The notes: generated by a model not told the origin, from the sequence alone. A stretch of DNA of 64,000 nt from an uncultured Chitinophagaceae bacterium (GCA_937981995.1 CALJNC010000009.1:1-64000), one strand, 5' to 3'; counted from the first letter of the stretch, positions 8,631-17,025 are shown. Translations and numbers: made by a program.

Positions 8631-10148
8631 ATGAGAATATTTAATAAAAAAGTTACTACTGAAAATTTTTACATTGGAACACCAGAAGCGGAGGCTGAAG
8701 CAAATAAAAACTCAAGAATAAAACTACATGAAGTATTTGACGACTACTTAGAAGTCCTTCCTAATTTAAAAACTGAAAAGTTCATTGTAACGGGTAGAAA
8801 AGGAAGCGGCAAGTCTGCCATTGGGCGAACTTTACACGAAAATGCTAAGAATGATGCCAATGTATTTGCGGACTTTATTTTGTGGAATGAAATAAATTTA
8901 GAACGAATCATTCAGATGGGAAGCGAAGAGGGAGTTCATTTTGAAAAAGAACAACTTTTCAAATGGATAATCCTAACAAGAATGCTTCGACTTATGTCAA
9001 ACAACCAAGCTATACAGGATTTAAAAGAGATAAAATTAGTAAAGAATTTTCTTAAAAAGAATTCAGGATATGTAGAGCTCGACCAATTTCAGATTATTGA
9101 GGAAATTAAAAGAAAGAAATTCGAAGTTGAAATTGAAAATTTGGTTAAATATTTTAGAGCCAGAGGTGGTAAAGAAGTAGAACTAAAAGGTCAAAGGGCT
9201 CATTTCTATAGCCTAATCCCAGCTTTAGAAATAACGGTAAAAAATATTCTTACCAATATCGCTGATAAAAACAATTCATACACTCTCGTCTTTGATGATT
9301 TAGACATTCGATTCAAAGCAGAAAAAACAGGTGATGTTGATTCTATTTTGAACTTAATTAGAATATGCAAGTATTACAACAACATACTATTTGCAGATAA
9401 TGACATAAATGCAAAAATTATCATTCTTTTGCGAGATGACATTTCAGCTGTTTTGGTTAGAAAAAGTGCTGACATGGCCAAAGTATTTTCAAGTTACTCT
9501 ATCCCTCTTGTATGGTATCAACATGATCTATTCAAAATAAATGAAGATTTAATAAAACTCAAACAATTTATTTCAAAAAGAATCAAAATCAATCTTGAAA
9601 GAAACGATATCTCTATCTTCAATAACCCATGGGATACATTTATATCTTCAGATTCAACTGATAATATCTCAACATTTAAGTATCTTATTGACCACACCTT
9701 CTATAACCCCAGGGACCTAATTTTATTATTTAAAGAATTACCAACGTACAAATTTGAACTCCCATTAAAATTTGCGGATTTAAATGTTCTTATTGGAAGA
9801 TATGCAGACCTTATCATGCAAGAAATTGAAAATGCTTTGACAATATATTTTAATGAAAGTGAAATATCTAAAATAATGTCATTGCTTAAACATTTTAGCA
9901 AAAAAGAGTATTTCAACTTTACAGATTTAACAAAGAAAATAGATTCTATGGAACTTAAGTTCACAAGCGATTTTATCGCTAAGCAACTCTACGAATATTC
10001 TTTAATCGGAAATGTCGAATTAAATAAGTACAAAGTTATTAAAAACGTATTTTTTAAATTTAGAACGAATTCGGAAAAATCAAGAATGGACACGGATATG
10101 GAACTTACTTGTCATAGAATAGTTCGAATATTCTTCAAAAACAATTAA
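8631..10148 (+). CDS. P-loop ATPase, Sll1717-like family
   Basis: 505-aa protein with an N-terminal NTPase domain. Walker A is TGRKGSGKS (residues 54-62) and Walker B is TLVFDDLD at about 218-225. A stretch rich in charged helices follows, and the C-terminus has a winged-helix look (YFNFTDLTKK, then FIAKQLYEYSLIGNV). The overall layout matches the Sll1717-type ATPases, STAND/AAA-like proteins frequent in accessory regions and defence islands. No partner gene is visible: upstream is dnaE (divergent) and downstream is degenerate DNA. Composition is more A+T-rich than dnaE by eye. Function unknown. Confidence 0.7.
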   Translation: MRIFNKKVTTENFYIGTPEAEAEANKNSRIKLHEVFDDYLEVLPNLKTEKFIVTGRKGSGKSAIGRTLHENAKNDANVFADFILWNEINLERIIQMGSEEGVHFEKEQLFKWIILTRMLRLMSNNQAIQDLKEIKLVKNFLKKNSGYVELDQFQIIEEIKRKKFEVEIENLVKYFRARGGKEVELKGQRAHFYSLIPALEITVKNILTNIADKNNSYTLVFDDLDIRFKAEKTGDVDSILNLIRICKYYNNILFADNDINAKIIILLRDDISAVLVRKSADMAKVFSSYSIPLVWYQHDLFKINEDLIKLKQFISKRIKINLERNDISIFNNPWDTFISSDSTDNISTFKYLIDHTFYNPRDLILLFKELPTYKFELPLKFADLNVLIGRYADLIMQEIENALTIYFNESEISKIMSLLKHFSKKEYFNFTDLTKKIDSMELKFTSDFIAKQLYEYSLIGNVELNKYKVIKNVFFKFRTNSEKSRMDTDMELTCHRIVRIFFKNN

Positions 10149-10173
10149 GCCTATAATCTTATTTTACCTTCAC

Positions 10174-10221
10174 CTAGCGCAAGATTGAGGCGTCGCATTA
10201 AGCGTAAGCATCTTGCGCTAG
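10174..10221. repeat. Intergenic inverted repeat, copy 1
   Basis: Perfect 12-bp arms CTAGCGCAAGAT (10174-10185) and ATCTTGCGCTAG (10210-10221) enclose a 24-nt centre containing GCATTAAGCGTAAG. A related, longer copy lies at 12830-12940. It sits just after the ATPase gene; a REP-like or small non-autonomous element is possible. Confidence 0.65.
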
Positions 10222-10265
10222 AGAGTTTTAAATAAAGACCTAAAAAACTGTATATTCGTTATACT

Positions 10266-10606
10266 ATGAGTAAAAAGACGGACACAACATTTTTAGAAAC
10301 TATTACAAGCTATACATTAAATTATGAAGTTGATAATGGCGTCTCTAAAAATAAATTATACTTCGAGGCGGCACAAATGATAGGATTGTAGCTATTCTTT
10401 ATTTCCAAGATGTGGTAGATTCTTCATACGGAGCAAGATTGGACTCAAACGGAACGATTGTAGTTACTCAAGCGCGTAGTAACAATTACGAACAAGCTGT
10501 AGATATGTTGCGCAATGAAGAACCTATCAGAATTCATTTTAATAGCACACAGAATATTTTTGTTCTGCATACGGGCACCTACGAACCTGTTGGAGAAAAC
10601 GAATAA
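10266..10606 (+). pseudogene. Frameshifted small gene of unknown function
   Basis: The first 41 codons (ATG 10266, MSKKTDTTFLETITSY) stop at TAG 10389. The reading continues in another frame from about 10376 (NDRIVAILYFQDVVDSSYG) to TAA 10604, about 75 more codons of protein-like sequence. A one-base loss inside GCGGCACAAAT (about 10369-10378) explains the break. Joined, it would be a protein of about 112 aa with no motif I recognise. The neighbouring truncated gene supports genuine decay rather than a read error, though an assembly error is possible. Confidence 0.6.
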
Positions 10607-10617
10607 ATTTCTAACTT

Positions 10618-10713
10618 ATGAAATGCTTTAATACTCCTCTTTTCCTTTCTTTTCTATTTCTAATAAGTTGCAACAGCAATCAAAAAGAAAGCTATTGGGA
10701 TTACCACAGCTGA
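10618..10713 (+). pseudogene. Truncated lipoprotein gene copy (5' end of an S33-peptidase paralogue)
   Basis: 31 codons encoding a lipoprotein signal (FLSFLFLISC, the last Cys being the lipid site) followed by SYWDY, then TGA. It matches the start of the intact lipoprotein gene at 13322 (FISFLFLISC and SYWDY) at protein and DNA level: CTTTTCTATTTCTAATAAG is shared exactly. Homology ends precisely where the 134-bp repeat unit begins, so the rest of the gene has been lost or replaced. Confidence 0.75.
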
Positions 10714-10840
10714 TTGACGTTTTGGCTGATTGGAGTTTAAATGCCATAGGCATTGCAACTTCAATCTGTGTTTACAAATCTCCCTAAGAAGTAATACTGC
10801 TGACGGCCGTTTGTAACGGCTTCTTTCCGGTACACGTCCC
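10707..10840. repeat. 134-bp tandem repeat, unit 1
   Basis: Starts CAGCTGATTGACGTTTTGGC and contains ATGCCATAGGCAT (a small palindrome), ACTTCAATCTGT and TGACGGCCGTTTGTAACGGC, ending near TACACGTCCC. Unit 2 follows directly. It overlaps the last codons of the truncated lipoprotein copy. No coding capacity was found. Confidence 0.85.
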
Positions 10841-10990
10841 CAGCTGATTGACGTTTTGGCTGATTGGAGTTTAAATGCCGCAGGCATTATAACTTCAATC
10901 TGTATTTATAATTCTAGCTACGAAGCATTATATCTGACGGCCGCTTGTAACGGCTAATACGATTTCTAATTTCTTTCCCGTCCACGTCTC
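10841..10990. repeat. 134-bp tandem repeat, unit 2 (diverged, about 150 bp)
   Basis: Repeats unit 1 from CAGCTGATTGACGTTTTGGC through TGACGGCCGCTTGTAACGGC to CCACGTCTCC. The first 45 bases are almost unchanged. Later parts carry substitutions and a roughly 16-base insertion after the last TAACGGCT. The remaining stretch to 11111 holds no gene or clear signal. Confidence 0.85.
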
Positions 10991-11111
10991 CTTTTTTTGT
11001 TATCAATCGTCTCTGAATTCTTTGGCAATTAGGACGTTGCGTTTTGTGTAACACGAATAAACAAACACAATGACAAATTGCTAGCAAAGTGAGTCTTTCC
11101 TACGAATGAAT

Positions 11112-12743
11112 TTATTTCGTAGTTAATATTTTTTGCTCCAGGCCTTGTTTTGCATCTATCACAAAATACATTCCAGATGCGAACTTGCTCAAATCAAGTT
11201 TGATTAACACCTCATTACTCTTTATGTCACAAACTTTCATTCCAATACTGTTAGTAATTACGATTTGATACTCTTTTTCGTCCTCGTTTTTTAAATATGC
11301 TATTCCTGTACGAGTTGGGTTTGGAAAAATGGAGGTGCGTCTTTTTTCAGTTTTACGATTAATAGTACTGGTTACCGAATTGTCAGTTAGTTTCCATAAC
11401 TGATAATTATTTGGCGTATCCGGTCCGAGCATAGCACCGAAATACAAACTGCCATTATATTCATGCATCTGGTTATGAACTAAAGGATTCGCACCTACAT
11501 ACGATATATTGGCAGCGGTATCAGGAATAATCTGTGTAAGCGTACTCCCGTTACTTGTATAAAATACTGGTTGAATTAAGGTATCAAAAGCTGTGAAGTA
11601 AATCTTATTATTATATTCCTTTAAGTCTTTTATGGAAACGGTAGAATTACTTTGTAAAGGTGCAATCATATTGGTTCCAATATTCGTACCATCTGTTACA
11701 CAAAGACCCGTTTGCGTGGCAGGAATTCGACTGCTAAAATAAAGCTTGTTTTGATACTCAATAAAGTTTACTGAGTTTTGATAATTTTTCACCAATTGCG
11801 GCGCAGTGCTATTTAGGCCTACACTATAAAGACCTCTATTCGCATTGTTCCTGCCCGAATAATAAACTTTTCCGTTAAAAGGAAATAAGCGAGCATTCTG
11901 CTTACCGTGAGTTAAATCGTATACCGCAACACAGCCAGGAATCATTGATGTACCAGTAATAGTACCATCTGTTTGATAGAATTGATTATTATCAGATGCT
12001 CGATCCGCTGTAAAAATCACTTTATTATTTATGACAGTAAAGCTTTTCGGGGATTTACCTGATTGATTTATTGCAAAGGTTCCACTCGTTGTTCCATCGC
12101 TTACCCAAAGTCTATACCTTGCTCCATTAGGCAAGGGTTCTATCGTATCAGCACCACAAAAATATAGTTTGTTATTATACACCAAGGCTTGATTTTCATT
12201 ATATATAGTTGTAAATGTTTTAGCGGTTTTAAGGGCGGGGATTGTCAACGCTTGTGTACCATTTGGTGTACCATCGGTCTCCCACATTACCTCAGGGTGT
12301 TTGGTAGGTTTAAAATAAAGCAACTTGTTATTCAGCTTATGCATACTCCCTGCTATGGATGCACCGGCGGTATCTAACATTACAGTTCCGCTAGCTGTTC
12401 CATCGGTAGACCACAAGCGATACCTATTAGTTGAGTCTTTCGCTAGGAATACAAGATGAGAATTTAATACAGTAAACTGTCTAGGAGAAGAGTCTCCATT
12501 TGGGTTTAGGTCAATCACCATGTTTGTTCCAACTTGCGTACCATCAGTTTGCCAAAGCTCATTGCCACTGCTACCATTTGCTGTAAAATACAACAAACCA
12601 TTAAATTTTATAAAATAGTTTGGCAGCACATTTTCTGTTCCGTTAATTAATAGTTTTTCGAATTGCTGAGCCCGGATTTTAGTCGTTGACCAAAGGAATA
12701 AAAATATTGTAGCAATAAAGCAAAAAGTGTTTGGGAGTCGCAT
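11112..12743 (-). CDS. T9SS-sorted secreted protein with ELWxTDGTxxGT repeats
   Basis: 543 aa from the ATG at 12743, chosen because it begins a proper signal peptide (FCFIATIFLFLW, cleavage near IRAQQ); an upstream in-frame ATG at 12815 would put 24 residues before it. The body is a series of repeats of the form LW-TDGT-xGT about every 45-50 residues (ELWQTDGTQVGT, RLWSTDGTASGT, MWETDGTPNGT, RLWVSDGTTSGT), which probably build a beta-propeller-like fold. The C-terminal 85 residues are a type A T9SS sorting domain (IFPNPTRTG to the final KILTTK). Surface-exposed or released; substrate unknown. A -7 element sits 23 bases upstream of the start. Confidence 0.85.
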   Translation of the reverse strand: MRLPNTFCFIATIFLFLWSTTKIRAQQFEKLLINGTENVLPNYFIKFNGLLYFTANGSSGNELWQTDGTQVGTNMVIDLNPNGDSSPRQFTVLNSHLVFLAKDSTNRYRLWSTDGTASGTVMLDTAGASIAGSMHKLNNKLLYFKPTKHPEVMWETDGTPNGTQALTIPALKTAKTFTTIYNENQALVYNNKLYFCGADTIEPLPNGARYRLWVSDGTTSGTFAINQSGKSPKSFTVINNKVIFTADRASDNNQFYQTDGTITGTSMIPGCVAVYDLTHGKQNARLFPFNGKVYYSGRNNANRGLYSVGLNSTAPQLVKNYQNSVNFIEYQNKLYFSSRIPATQTGLCVTDGTNIGTNMIAPLQSNSTVSIKDLKEYNNKIYFTAFDTLIQPVFYTSNGSTLTQIIPDTAANISYVGANPLVHNQMHEYNGSLYFGAMLGPDTPNNYQLWKLTDNSVTSTINRKTEKRRTSIFPNPTRTGIAYLKNEDEKEYQIVITNSIGMKVCDIKSNEVLIKLDLSKFASGMYFVIDAKQGLEQKILTTK

Positions 12744-12766
12744 AAATATATAATTAAAGTGTAACA

Positions 12767-12774
12767 CAAATATA
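12767..12774 (-). promoter_or_regulatory. -7 element (TATATTTG) of the ELWxTDGT-repeat gene
   Basis: Minus-strand exact match to TAnnTTTG, 23 bases before the ATG at 12743. It supports that start over the upstream one at 12815, which would lie before the promoter. Confidence 0.5.
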
Positions 12775-12829
12775 TCATTTTTATATTTCACCATTATTGG
12801 TACCATAAATAACAAACACTAACAAAATT

Positions 12830-12940
12830 GCGCAAGATTTATGAGCTGCATTGAGCGTAAGTAAGGCCAAAGCGTGACGAGTCCCAAACATTAGCACAAA
12901 AACCCAAGGCTATAGCATGGCATGCAGGTGCTTGCGCTAG
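12830..12940. repeat. Intergenic inverted repeat, copy 2 (expanded)
   Basis: Left arm GCGCAAGATTT (12830-12840) and right arm CTTGCGCTAG (12931-12940) echo the arms of the 48-bp element at 10174. The inner GCATTGAGCGTAAG parallels GCATTAAGCGTAAG there. The centre is about 50 nt longer. No ORF inside. Confidence 0.55.
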
Positions 12941-12993
12941 AATTAAAAACAAATTGCTTATCTTGCTAGGCATAAGTCAAAAACAAATTGAAT

Positions 12994-13296
12994 ATGATGA
13001 ATGTAGTTTATGTATTTATTGGTTTAATTATACTTTGTTTAATCGTATTAATGATTAAAATAAAAGATGTTGGCGTTCGCTACGATAAAGCTAAAAAAAA
13101 TATTGATCCTCAGCACAAAGGAAAGTATGCTGTTCAATTTGCAGGAACCGATGCCATGGCGCTTATCCCATATCCTATAAAAGACAATAGCCCTGAACTA
13201 ATGGAGTATGTATCCAACTACAACAAACTCACTAAACTGTTTTGGGTTTTATGTGCAGTGGGCATCTTGTTTCTTATTTTTCATATTATTAAATAG
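12994..13296 (+). CDS. Small two-helix membrane protein, unknown function
   Basis: 100 aa from ATG 12994 (a second ATG follows directly; a TTG at 12988 is less likely). One transmembrane helix spans residues about 3-22 (VVYVFIGLIILCLIVLMI), then a charged soluble loop of about 55 residues, then a second helix at the C-terminus (FWVLCAVGILFLIFHII). No motif recognised. It lies 25 nt upstream of the S33-peptidase lipoprotein gene and may be co-transcribed. Confidence 0.65.
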   Translation: MMNVVYVFIGLIILCLIVLMIKIKDVGVRYDKAKKNIDPQHKGKYAVQFAGTDAMALIPYPIKDNSPELMEYVSNYNKLTKLFWVLCAVGILFLIFHIIK

Positions 13297-13321
13297 TTTA
13301 TTTCTTTAAATCAATGGTCTC

Positions 13322-14344
13322 ATGAAACATCTTTTAGCCCCCCTGTTCATTTCTTTTCTATTTCTAATAAGTTGTAACAATCATCAACATGATAGCTACT
13401 GGGATTACTCCAATAGTGATGACCAAAAAACAGGTGGCATAAAAATGATACCTATTGAAACACCGAAAGGAACTTTTAAGGTGTACACCAAACGAATGGG
13501 CAACAATCCCAAAATAAAAGTACTTCTACTCCATGGAGGCCCCGGTGGTACACATGAAGAGTTTGGGAATTTTGAAGGCTACTTGCCTAAGGAAGGCATT
13601 GAATACATTTACTACGACCAATTAGATTCTTATTATAGCGATAAGACGAATGACTCTAGCCTTTGGACAACCGAGCATTTTGTGGAAGAAGTAGAGCAAG
13701 TACGCAAAGCCTTGAACTTAGATAAAGACAATTTCTATTTATACGGTCAGTCTTGGGGTGGGATATTGGCTATGGAATATGCGCTGAAGTATCAGGATAA
13801 TTTAAAGGGGCTCATCATATCCAATATGATGGCCAACGCGCCAAAGTATACCGCTTATGCCAATGAGGTACTGGGCCCTAAAATGGATCCTGCCGTTTTT
13901 AAAGAAATCATGGATATGGAAAAGAATAATGACTTTGACAATCCACGGTATAGCGAACTCCTAACCAAGCATTATTATACCCAGCATATTTTAAGATTAC
14001 CTGTAGAAGAGTGGCCCAAGTCTATCAATTTATTTTTTGAACACTTAAACCCCAAAATATATATTTATATGCAAGGGCATAGTGAATTTGGCATGACGGG
14101 CAATGCCACTTTAAAAGATTGGGACGTTTCACCCCGCCTAAAAGAAATAAAGGTCCCTACCCTAATGCTTGGCGGCAAGTTTGACACCATGGATCCTGAG
14201 TATATGAAATGGATGGCATCGGAAGTACAACACGGCAGAAGTGCCACAACGAATGGTAGCCACTTATCGCAATTTGATGACCCGGATAATTATTTTACGG
14301 CTTTGATTCAGTTTATCAAGGATGTAAATGAAGGGAAGTTCTAA
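13322..14344 (+). CDS. Proline-iminopeptidase-like S33 alpha/beta hydrolase, lipoprotein
   Basis: 340 aa with a lipoprotein signal peptide (FLFLISC, lipid-attached Cys at residue 18), so membrane-anchored in the cell envelope. The alpha/beta-hydrolase fold shows the oxyanion motif LLHGGPGG, nucleophile elbow GQSWGG, acid GGKFDTMDP and base NGSHLSQFDD: a complete Ser-Asp-His triad of the S33 family, which removes N-terminal proline or other residues from peptides. Family known; specificity inferred. A truncated copy of its 5' end lies 2.7 kb upstream at 10618. Confidence 0.88.
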   Translation: MKHLLAPLFISFLFLISCNNHQHDSYWDYSNSDDQKTGGIKMIPIETPKGTFKVYTKRMGNNPKIKVLLLHGGPGGTHEEFGNFEGYLPKEGIEYIYYDQLDSYYSDKTNDSSLWTTEHFVEEVEQVRKALNLDKDNFYLYGQSWGGILAMEYALKYQDNLKGLIISNMMANAPKYTAYANEVLGPKMDPAVFKEIMDMEKNNDFDNPRYSELLTKHYYTQHILRLPVEEWPKSINLFFEHLNPKIYIYMQGHSEFGMTGNATLKDWDVSPRLKEIKVPTLMLGGKFDTMDPEYMKWMASEVQHGRSATTNGSHLSQFDDPDNYFTALIQFIKDVNEGKF

Positions 14345-14441
14345 ATGCTTAAGTTATGTATTGCAAGCAAGTTTTATTGAACATTATAAACCCTATTTTT
14401 AATGAATGAAATCATTCATCAGCATTACTAGTAAAATAAAC

Positions 14442-15020
14442 TTAATAATCAATATTCTCCGGCCTATGCAAGCTTTTACGTTTTAAACTAAATTTCCTAG
14501 AAATACCTAAACTAGTAATGATACCTAATTCAATTAATGCACTCATACTAGGAGTTACCTTATATCTCGCAGCAATTGCTATGTTAGGAGAAGGACTAAA
14601 GGTTTCAAACTCTTGACCTACGTAACTTGGCCTACTATAACTAGTACTTAGGTATCCCATTCCAGCGCAACCATATAAATCCCAACGCTTTGACTGAAGA
14701 AAATGATAGGTTACATCAACACCCAATCTTTGAACGCTCCAACTCTTTCTCAGCAAAGGAGAATTAGTAGTTGAATAAGAAAAATGAATACCCACATTTT
14801 TATTAAACATATACTCAGCACCCAAAATATAAAAACCAGGAATCTGATTGCCAATAGAATTTAAACCAACATGTACATTCAAGTCGTTGTTTTCAAGCGG
14901 CTTATATCTTGCTTGGCGTTTTTATTTTCTTGTTGGCACCTTTTTCAAGGTATCAACTTCTTGTGCTATTGACAATAAAGGCAAAGCAAACAATGCTCAA
15001 ATTAAAAGTATTTTTTTCAT
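14442..15020 (-). pseudogene. Outer-membrane beta-barrel protein gene with two in-frame stops
   Basis: Read from ATG 15020 in one frame: a signal peptide (MKKILLI, stop, ALFALPLLSIAQ), then EVDTLKKVPTRK, stop, then an open frame of 159 codons to TAA 14442. The stops are TGA at codon 8 and TAA at codon 33; no frameshift is needed. The rest (YILGAEYMFNKNVGIHFSYS, LGVDVTYHFL, WDLYGCAGMGYLS) has the alternating pattern of a small 8-strand barrel. A signal peptide split by a stop in an otherwise clean frame points to recent inactivation. Translation from an internal start at 14882 would lack export. Confidence 0.75.
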
Positions 15021-15195
15021 AAAATGGGGATGAAACGATTTAACTAAAAATACAATTTTAATCAATTAATGCAAAATTCATGTGTAGCTATAAGTACCAT
15101 TATTGGGTGGGCTAACATAGAATAATGCTCTTACATCCTATTTTGTAAGAATAAATTTCCAAAATCGTCTTTAAGTATCAACATCCTATTTAAAA

Positions 15196-16032
15196 ATGAA
15201 AAACATATCTACAAAAGCCATTTTACTTTTTAGCTTTCTGTTCTTTAGTTATAACAGCTTTGGACAATGCGCGAACGATGCTAACATTTATACTTTTGTT
15301 TATGGCGGGCACTCCTATGAGGTAGTAAAAGAAAATAAAACATGGACAGACGCAGCAAACTGCGCTATAGAAAGAAACGGATACTTGGCTGAGATTAATG
15401 ATTCATTAGAGCAGAATGCAATATTTGATGAGCTAAGCAATAAGGCGGGCATTTTACATACTAATACGCAAAATCAATTTGGAACGGGCTCTGTTTGGCT
15501 TGGCGGTAGCGATGCTGGAATTGAAGGCAATTGGATTTGGGACGGTAATAATAACGGTACAGGTTCGCAATTTTGGAGCGGAGGACCGGGCGGAACTGCT
15601 ATAGGCGGATTATATACCAACTGGGGAATTAGTCCACCCGAGCCTGATAATTCAGGCGGGCAGGATCATTTAACCATTATTATTAAACCAACAGCTGTAA
15701 ATTTTGGTCTTTGGAATGATTTGGTTTCTACCAATACTATTTATTATTTAATTGAGCATAATCAACCTATTTCAACAAATGATATTGAATTAAAAAGCAA
15801 GCTTAGTATTTATCCAAATCCTTTTGAAAACTTTATTTCTATAGAGAATAATAACACCGAATCGATAGCTAACATTTCTATTATTAATCTAACGGGTCAA
15901 CTAGTAAAATCGTTTGAAGCAAAGCAAACTCCAAGCCAACGCATAGATGTATCTGAAGTAAATAAGGGGTTTTATATATTAAAAGTGAAATTTAAAAATG
16001 GCACATCTATTAGTTATAAACTAAGCAAGTAA
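15196..16032 (+). CDS. C-type lectin-like domain protein with T9SS sorting domain
   Basis: 278-aa secreted protein. Signal peptide to about residue 23 (FSYNSFGQ). Residues about 30-190 are a C-type lectin-like domain: YEVVKENKTWTDAANCA, GYLAEINDSLEQNAI, VWLGGSDAGIEGNWIW, then EPDNSGGQDHL and WND, the positions that bind Ca2+ and sugar in true lectins. The remaining 80 residues form a T9SS type A sorting domain (LSIYPNPFENFISIEN, ending YKLSK). Likely a cell-surface carbohydrate- or protein-binding adhesin; the ligand is unknown. Confidence 0.88.
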   Translation: MKNISTKAILLFSFLFFSYNSFGQCANDANIYTFVYGGHSYEVVKENKTWTDAANCAIERNGYLAEINDSLEQNAIFDELSNKAGILHTNTQNQFGTGSVWLGGSDAGIEGNWIWDGNNNGTGSQFWSGGPGGTAIGGLYTNWGISPPEPDNSGGQDHLTIIIKPTAVNFGLWNDLVSTNTIYYLIEHNQPISTNDIELKSKLSIYPNPFENFISIENNNTESIANISIINLTGQLVKSFEAKQTPSQRIDVSEVNKGFYILKVKFKNGTSISYKLSK

Positions 16033-16107
16033 AATAATCGCACCTAATTTCATTGACATGTAAAAAACAAAAGCCAACTTATTAATAGGTAACTTTACGA
16101 ATACAAT

Positions 16108-16467
16108 ATGTTTCAATTTAGTTCGCTTTTCTTATTGCTCTTTTTATCAGGATTTCTTCCCTCAGAATTAAATGAAAAGAATAAAACAGATGGCTCCATA
16201 CAGGGTGTAATTATAAATGAACACAATACACCTATTGAGAATGCCTTAATTTATTTAAATAAAGAAGACGAACTTATAAACGTTACCACATCAGATACAC
16301 TTGGCGTTTATAAATTTATCAATGTACCGAAGGATACGTATACCATTAACGTTTCTTATGTTGGCTATTTCAAAAAAGAAATTAAAGATGTAATGGTAAG
16401 CGACGGCAAAAAAGAAATTGACATTACAATGAAGGAGCTGCGTTGCACGCATGGTCATAGGCCGTAA
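16108..16467 (+). CDS. Small exported protein with carboxypeptidase-regulatory-like (CarboxypepD_reg) domain
   Basis: 119 aa: hydrophobic N-terminus (SSLFLLLFLSGFLPS) acting as signal peptide, then a complete Ig-like domain of the kind that precedes TonB-dependent receptors: GSIQGVIINEHNTPIENALIYL, TTSDTLGVYKFINVPKDTYTINVSYVGY. No barrel or plug follows, so this is either a stand-alone domain or a remnant of a larger receptor; the clean stop and following terminator suggest a real small gene. Confidence 0.7.
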   Translation: MFQFSSLFLLLFLSGFLPSELNEKNKTDGSIQGVIINEHNTPIENALIYLNKEDELINVTTSDTLGVYKFINVPKDTYTINVSYVGYFKKEIKDVMVSDGKKEIDITMKELRCTHGHRP

Positions 16468-16510
16468 TATTTACAAAAACTCTTTTACTCACCTCGCTTA
16501 AAACACATAA

Positions 16511-16540
16511 AAAAACTGCTTAGCAATTAACTAAGCAGTT
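16511..16540 (-). terminator. Terminator of the 91-aa gene
   Basis: AACTGCTTAG (16514-16523) pairs with CTAAGCAGTT (16531-16540). The T-run is on the minus strand, so it serves the gene ending at 16569. It may also stop the plus-strand gene ending at 16467. Confidence 0.75.
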
Positions 16541-16568
16541 CTTATAATGTGTAGTAGTATATATTTTT

Positions 16569-16844
16569 CTAATCGCAGAATTCAGTTAGGTTATTAGACC
16601 AAATAATCTCTGGTAGGATAACCTCATTTGCTTGCTTAAAACCAAACTGAGAAATAAGCCCTTCTTTTAAATTTTTATAAACAAAAGAAAAATCCTTGTC
16701 CCCTTCTTCAACCTGGGCTACAAAATTGGTCACCCAGCTTGATTTAGCGCCACCTTCTTCCTCTTTTATTACCGAAACGTAATCGATCAAGTTATTGTAA
16801 ATGTTGTTTAATACTGTACTGTTTGTGTTTGTTGTGTTTTTCAT
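16569..16844 (-). CDS. Hypothetical 91-aa protein
   Basis: Acidic, Asn/Thr-rich start (MKNTTNTNSTVLNNIYNNLI) and a C-terminal half with VEEGDKDFSFVYKNLKEGL. No signal peptide, helix-turn-helix or metal site seen. A near-match promoter box (GATATTTG) about 22 nt upstream and its own terminator support expression. Function unknown. Confidence 0.55.
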   Translation of the reverse strand: MKNTTNTNSTVLNNIYNNLIDYVSVIKEEEGGAKSSWVTNFVAQVEEGDKDFSFVYKNLKEGLISQFGFKQANEVILPEIIWSNNLTEFCD

Positions 16845-17025
16845 GCTTTTTAATTTTTATAAAGCAAATATCATCTCCTAAAATAGCTGAAACCGCCTAC
16901 ATTAGTCCAACAGCATGAATCCCTCGACGAACAGCTTGATAGAATAGAGCAGAAATTATTGACAACAACAAAAAACACCAATAACTCTTATTTGACTAAC
17001 AATACACAAGTATTACTTTTACCGT

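Noticed and set aside
10369..10391. Programmed ribosomal frameshift
   Set aside because: No slippery heptamer or downstream structure is visible, and the adjacent gene is also broken.
10707..10990. CRISPR array
   Set aside because: Only two long units of about 134 and 150 bp, no short direct repeats with unique spacers and no cas genes.
12988..12996. TTG start at 12988 for the 102-codon frame
   Set aside because: ATG codons at 12994 and 12997 begin directly before the first membrane helix and are more likely.
14442..15020. Stop-codon recoding or an alternative genetic code (TGA as Trp, or selenocysteine)
   Set aside because: The second stop is TAA, and at 52595 TAG and TAA are used, so one recoding rule cannot explain them. 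TGA ends normal genes here (for example iaaA at 52553).
14848..15033. Plus-strand ORF of 61 codons
   Set aside because: It lies antisense to the signal-peptide region of the barrel pseudogene and has no protein-like features.
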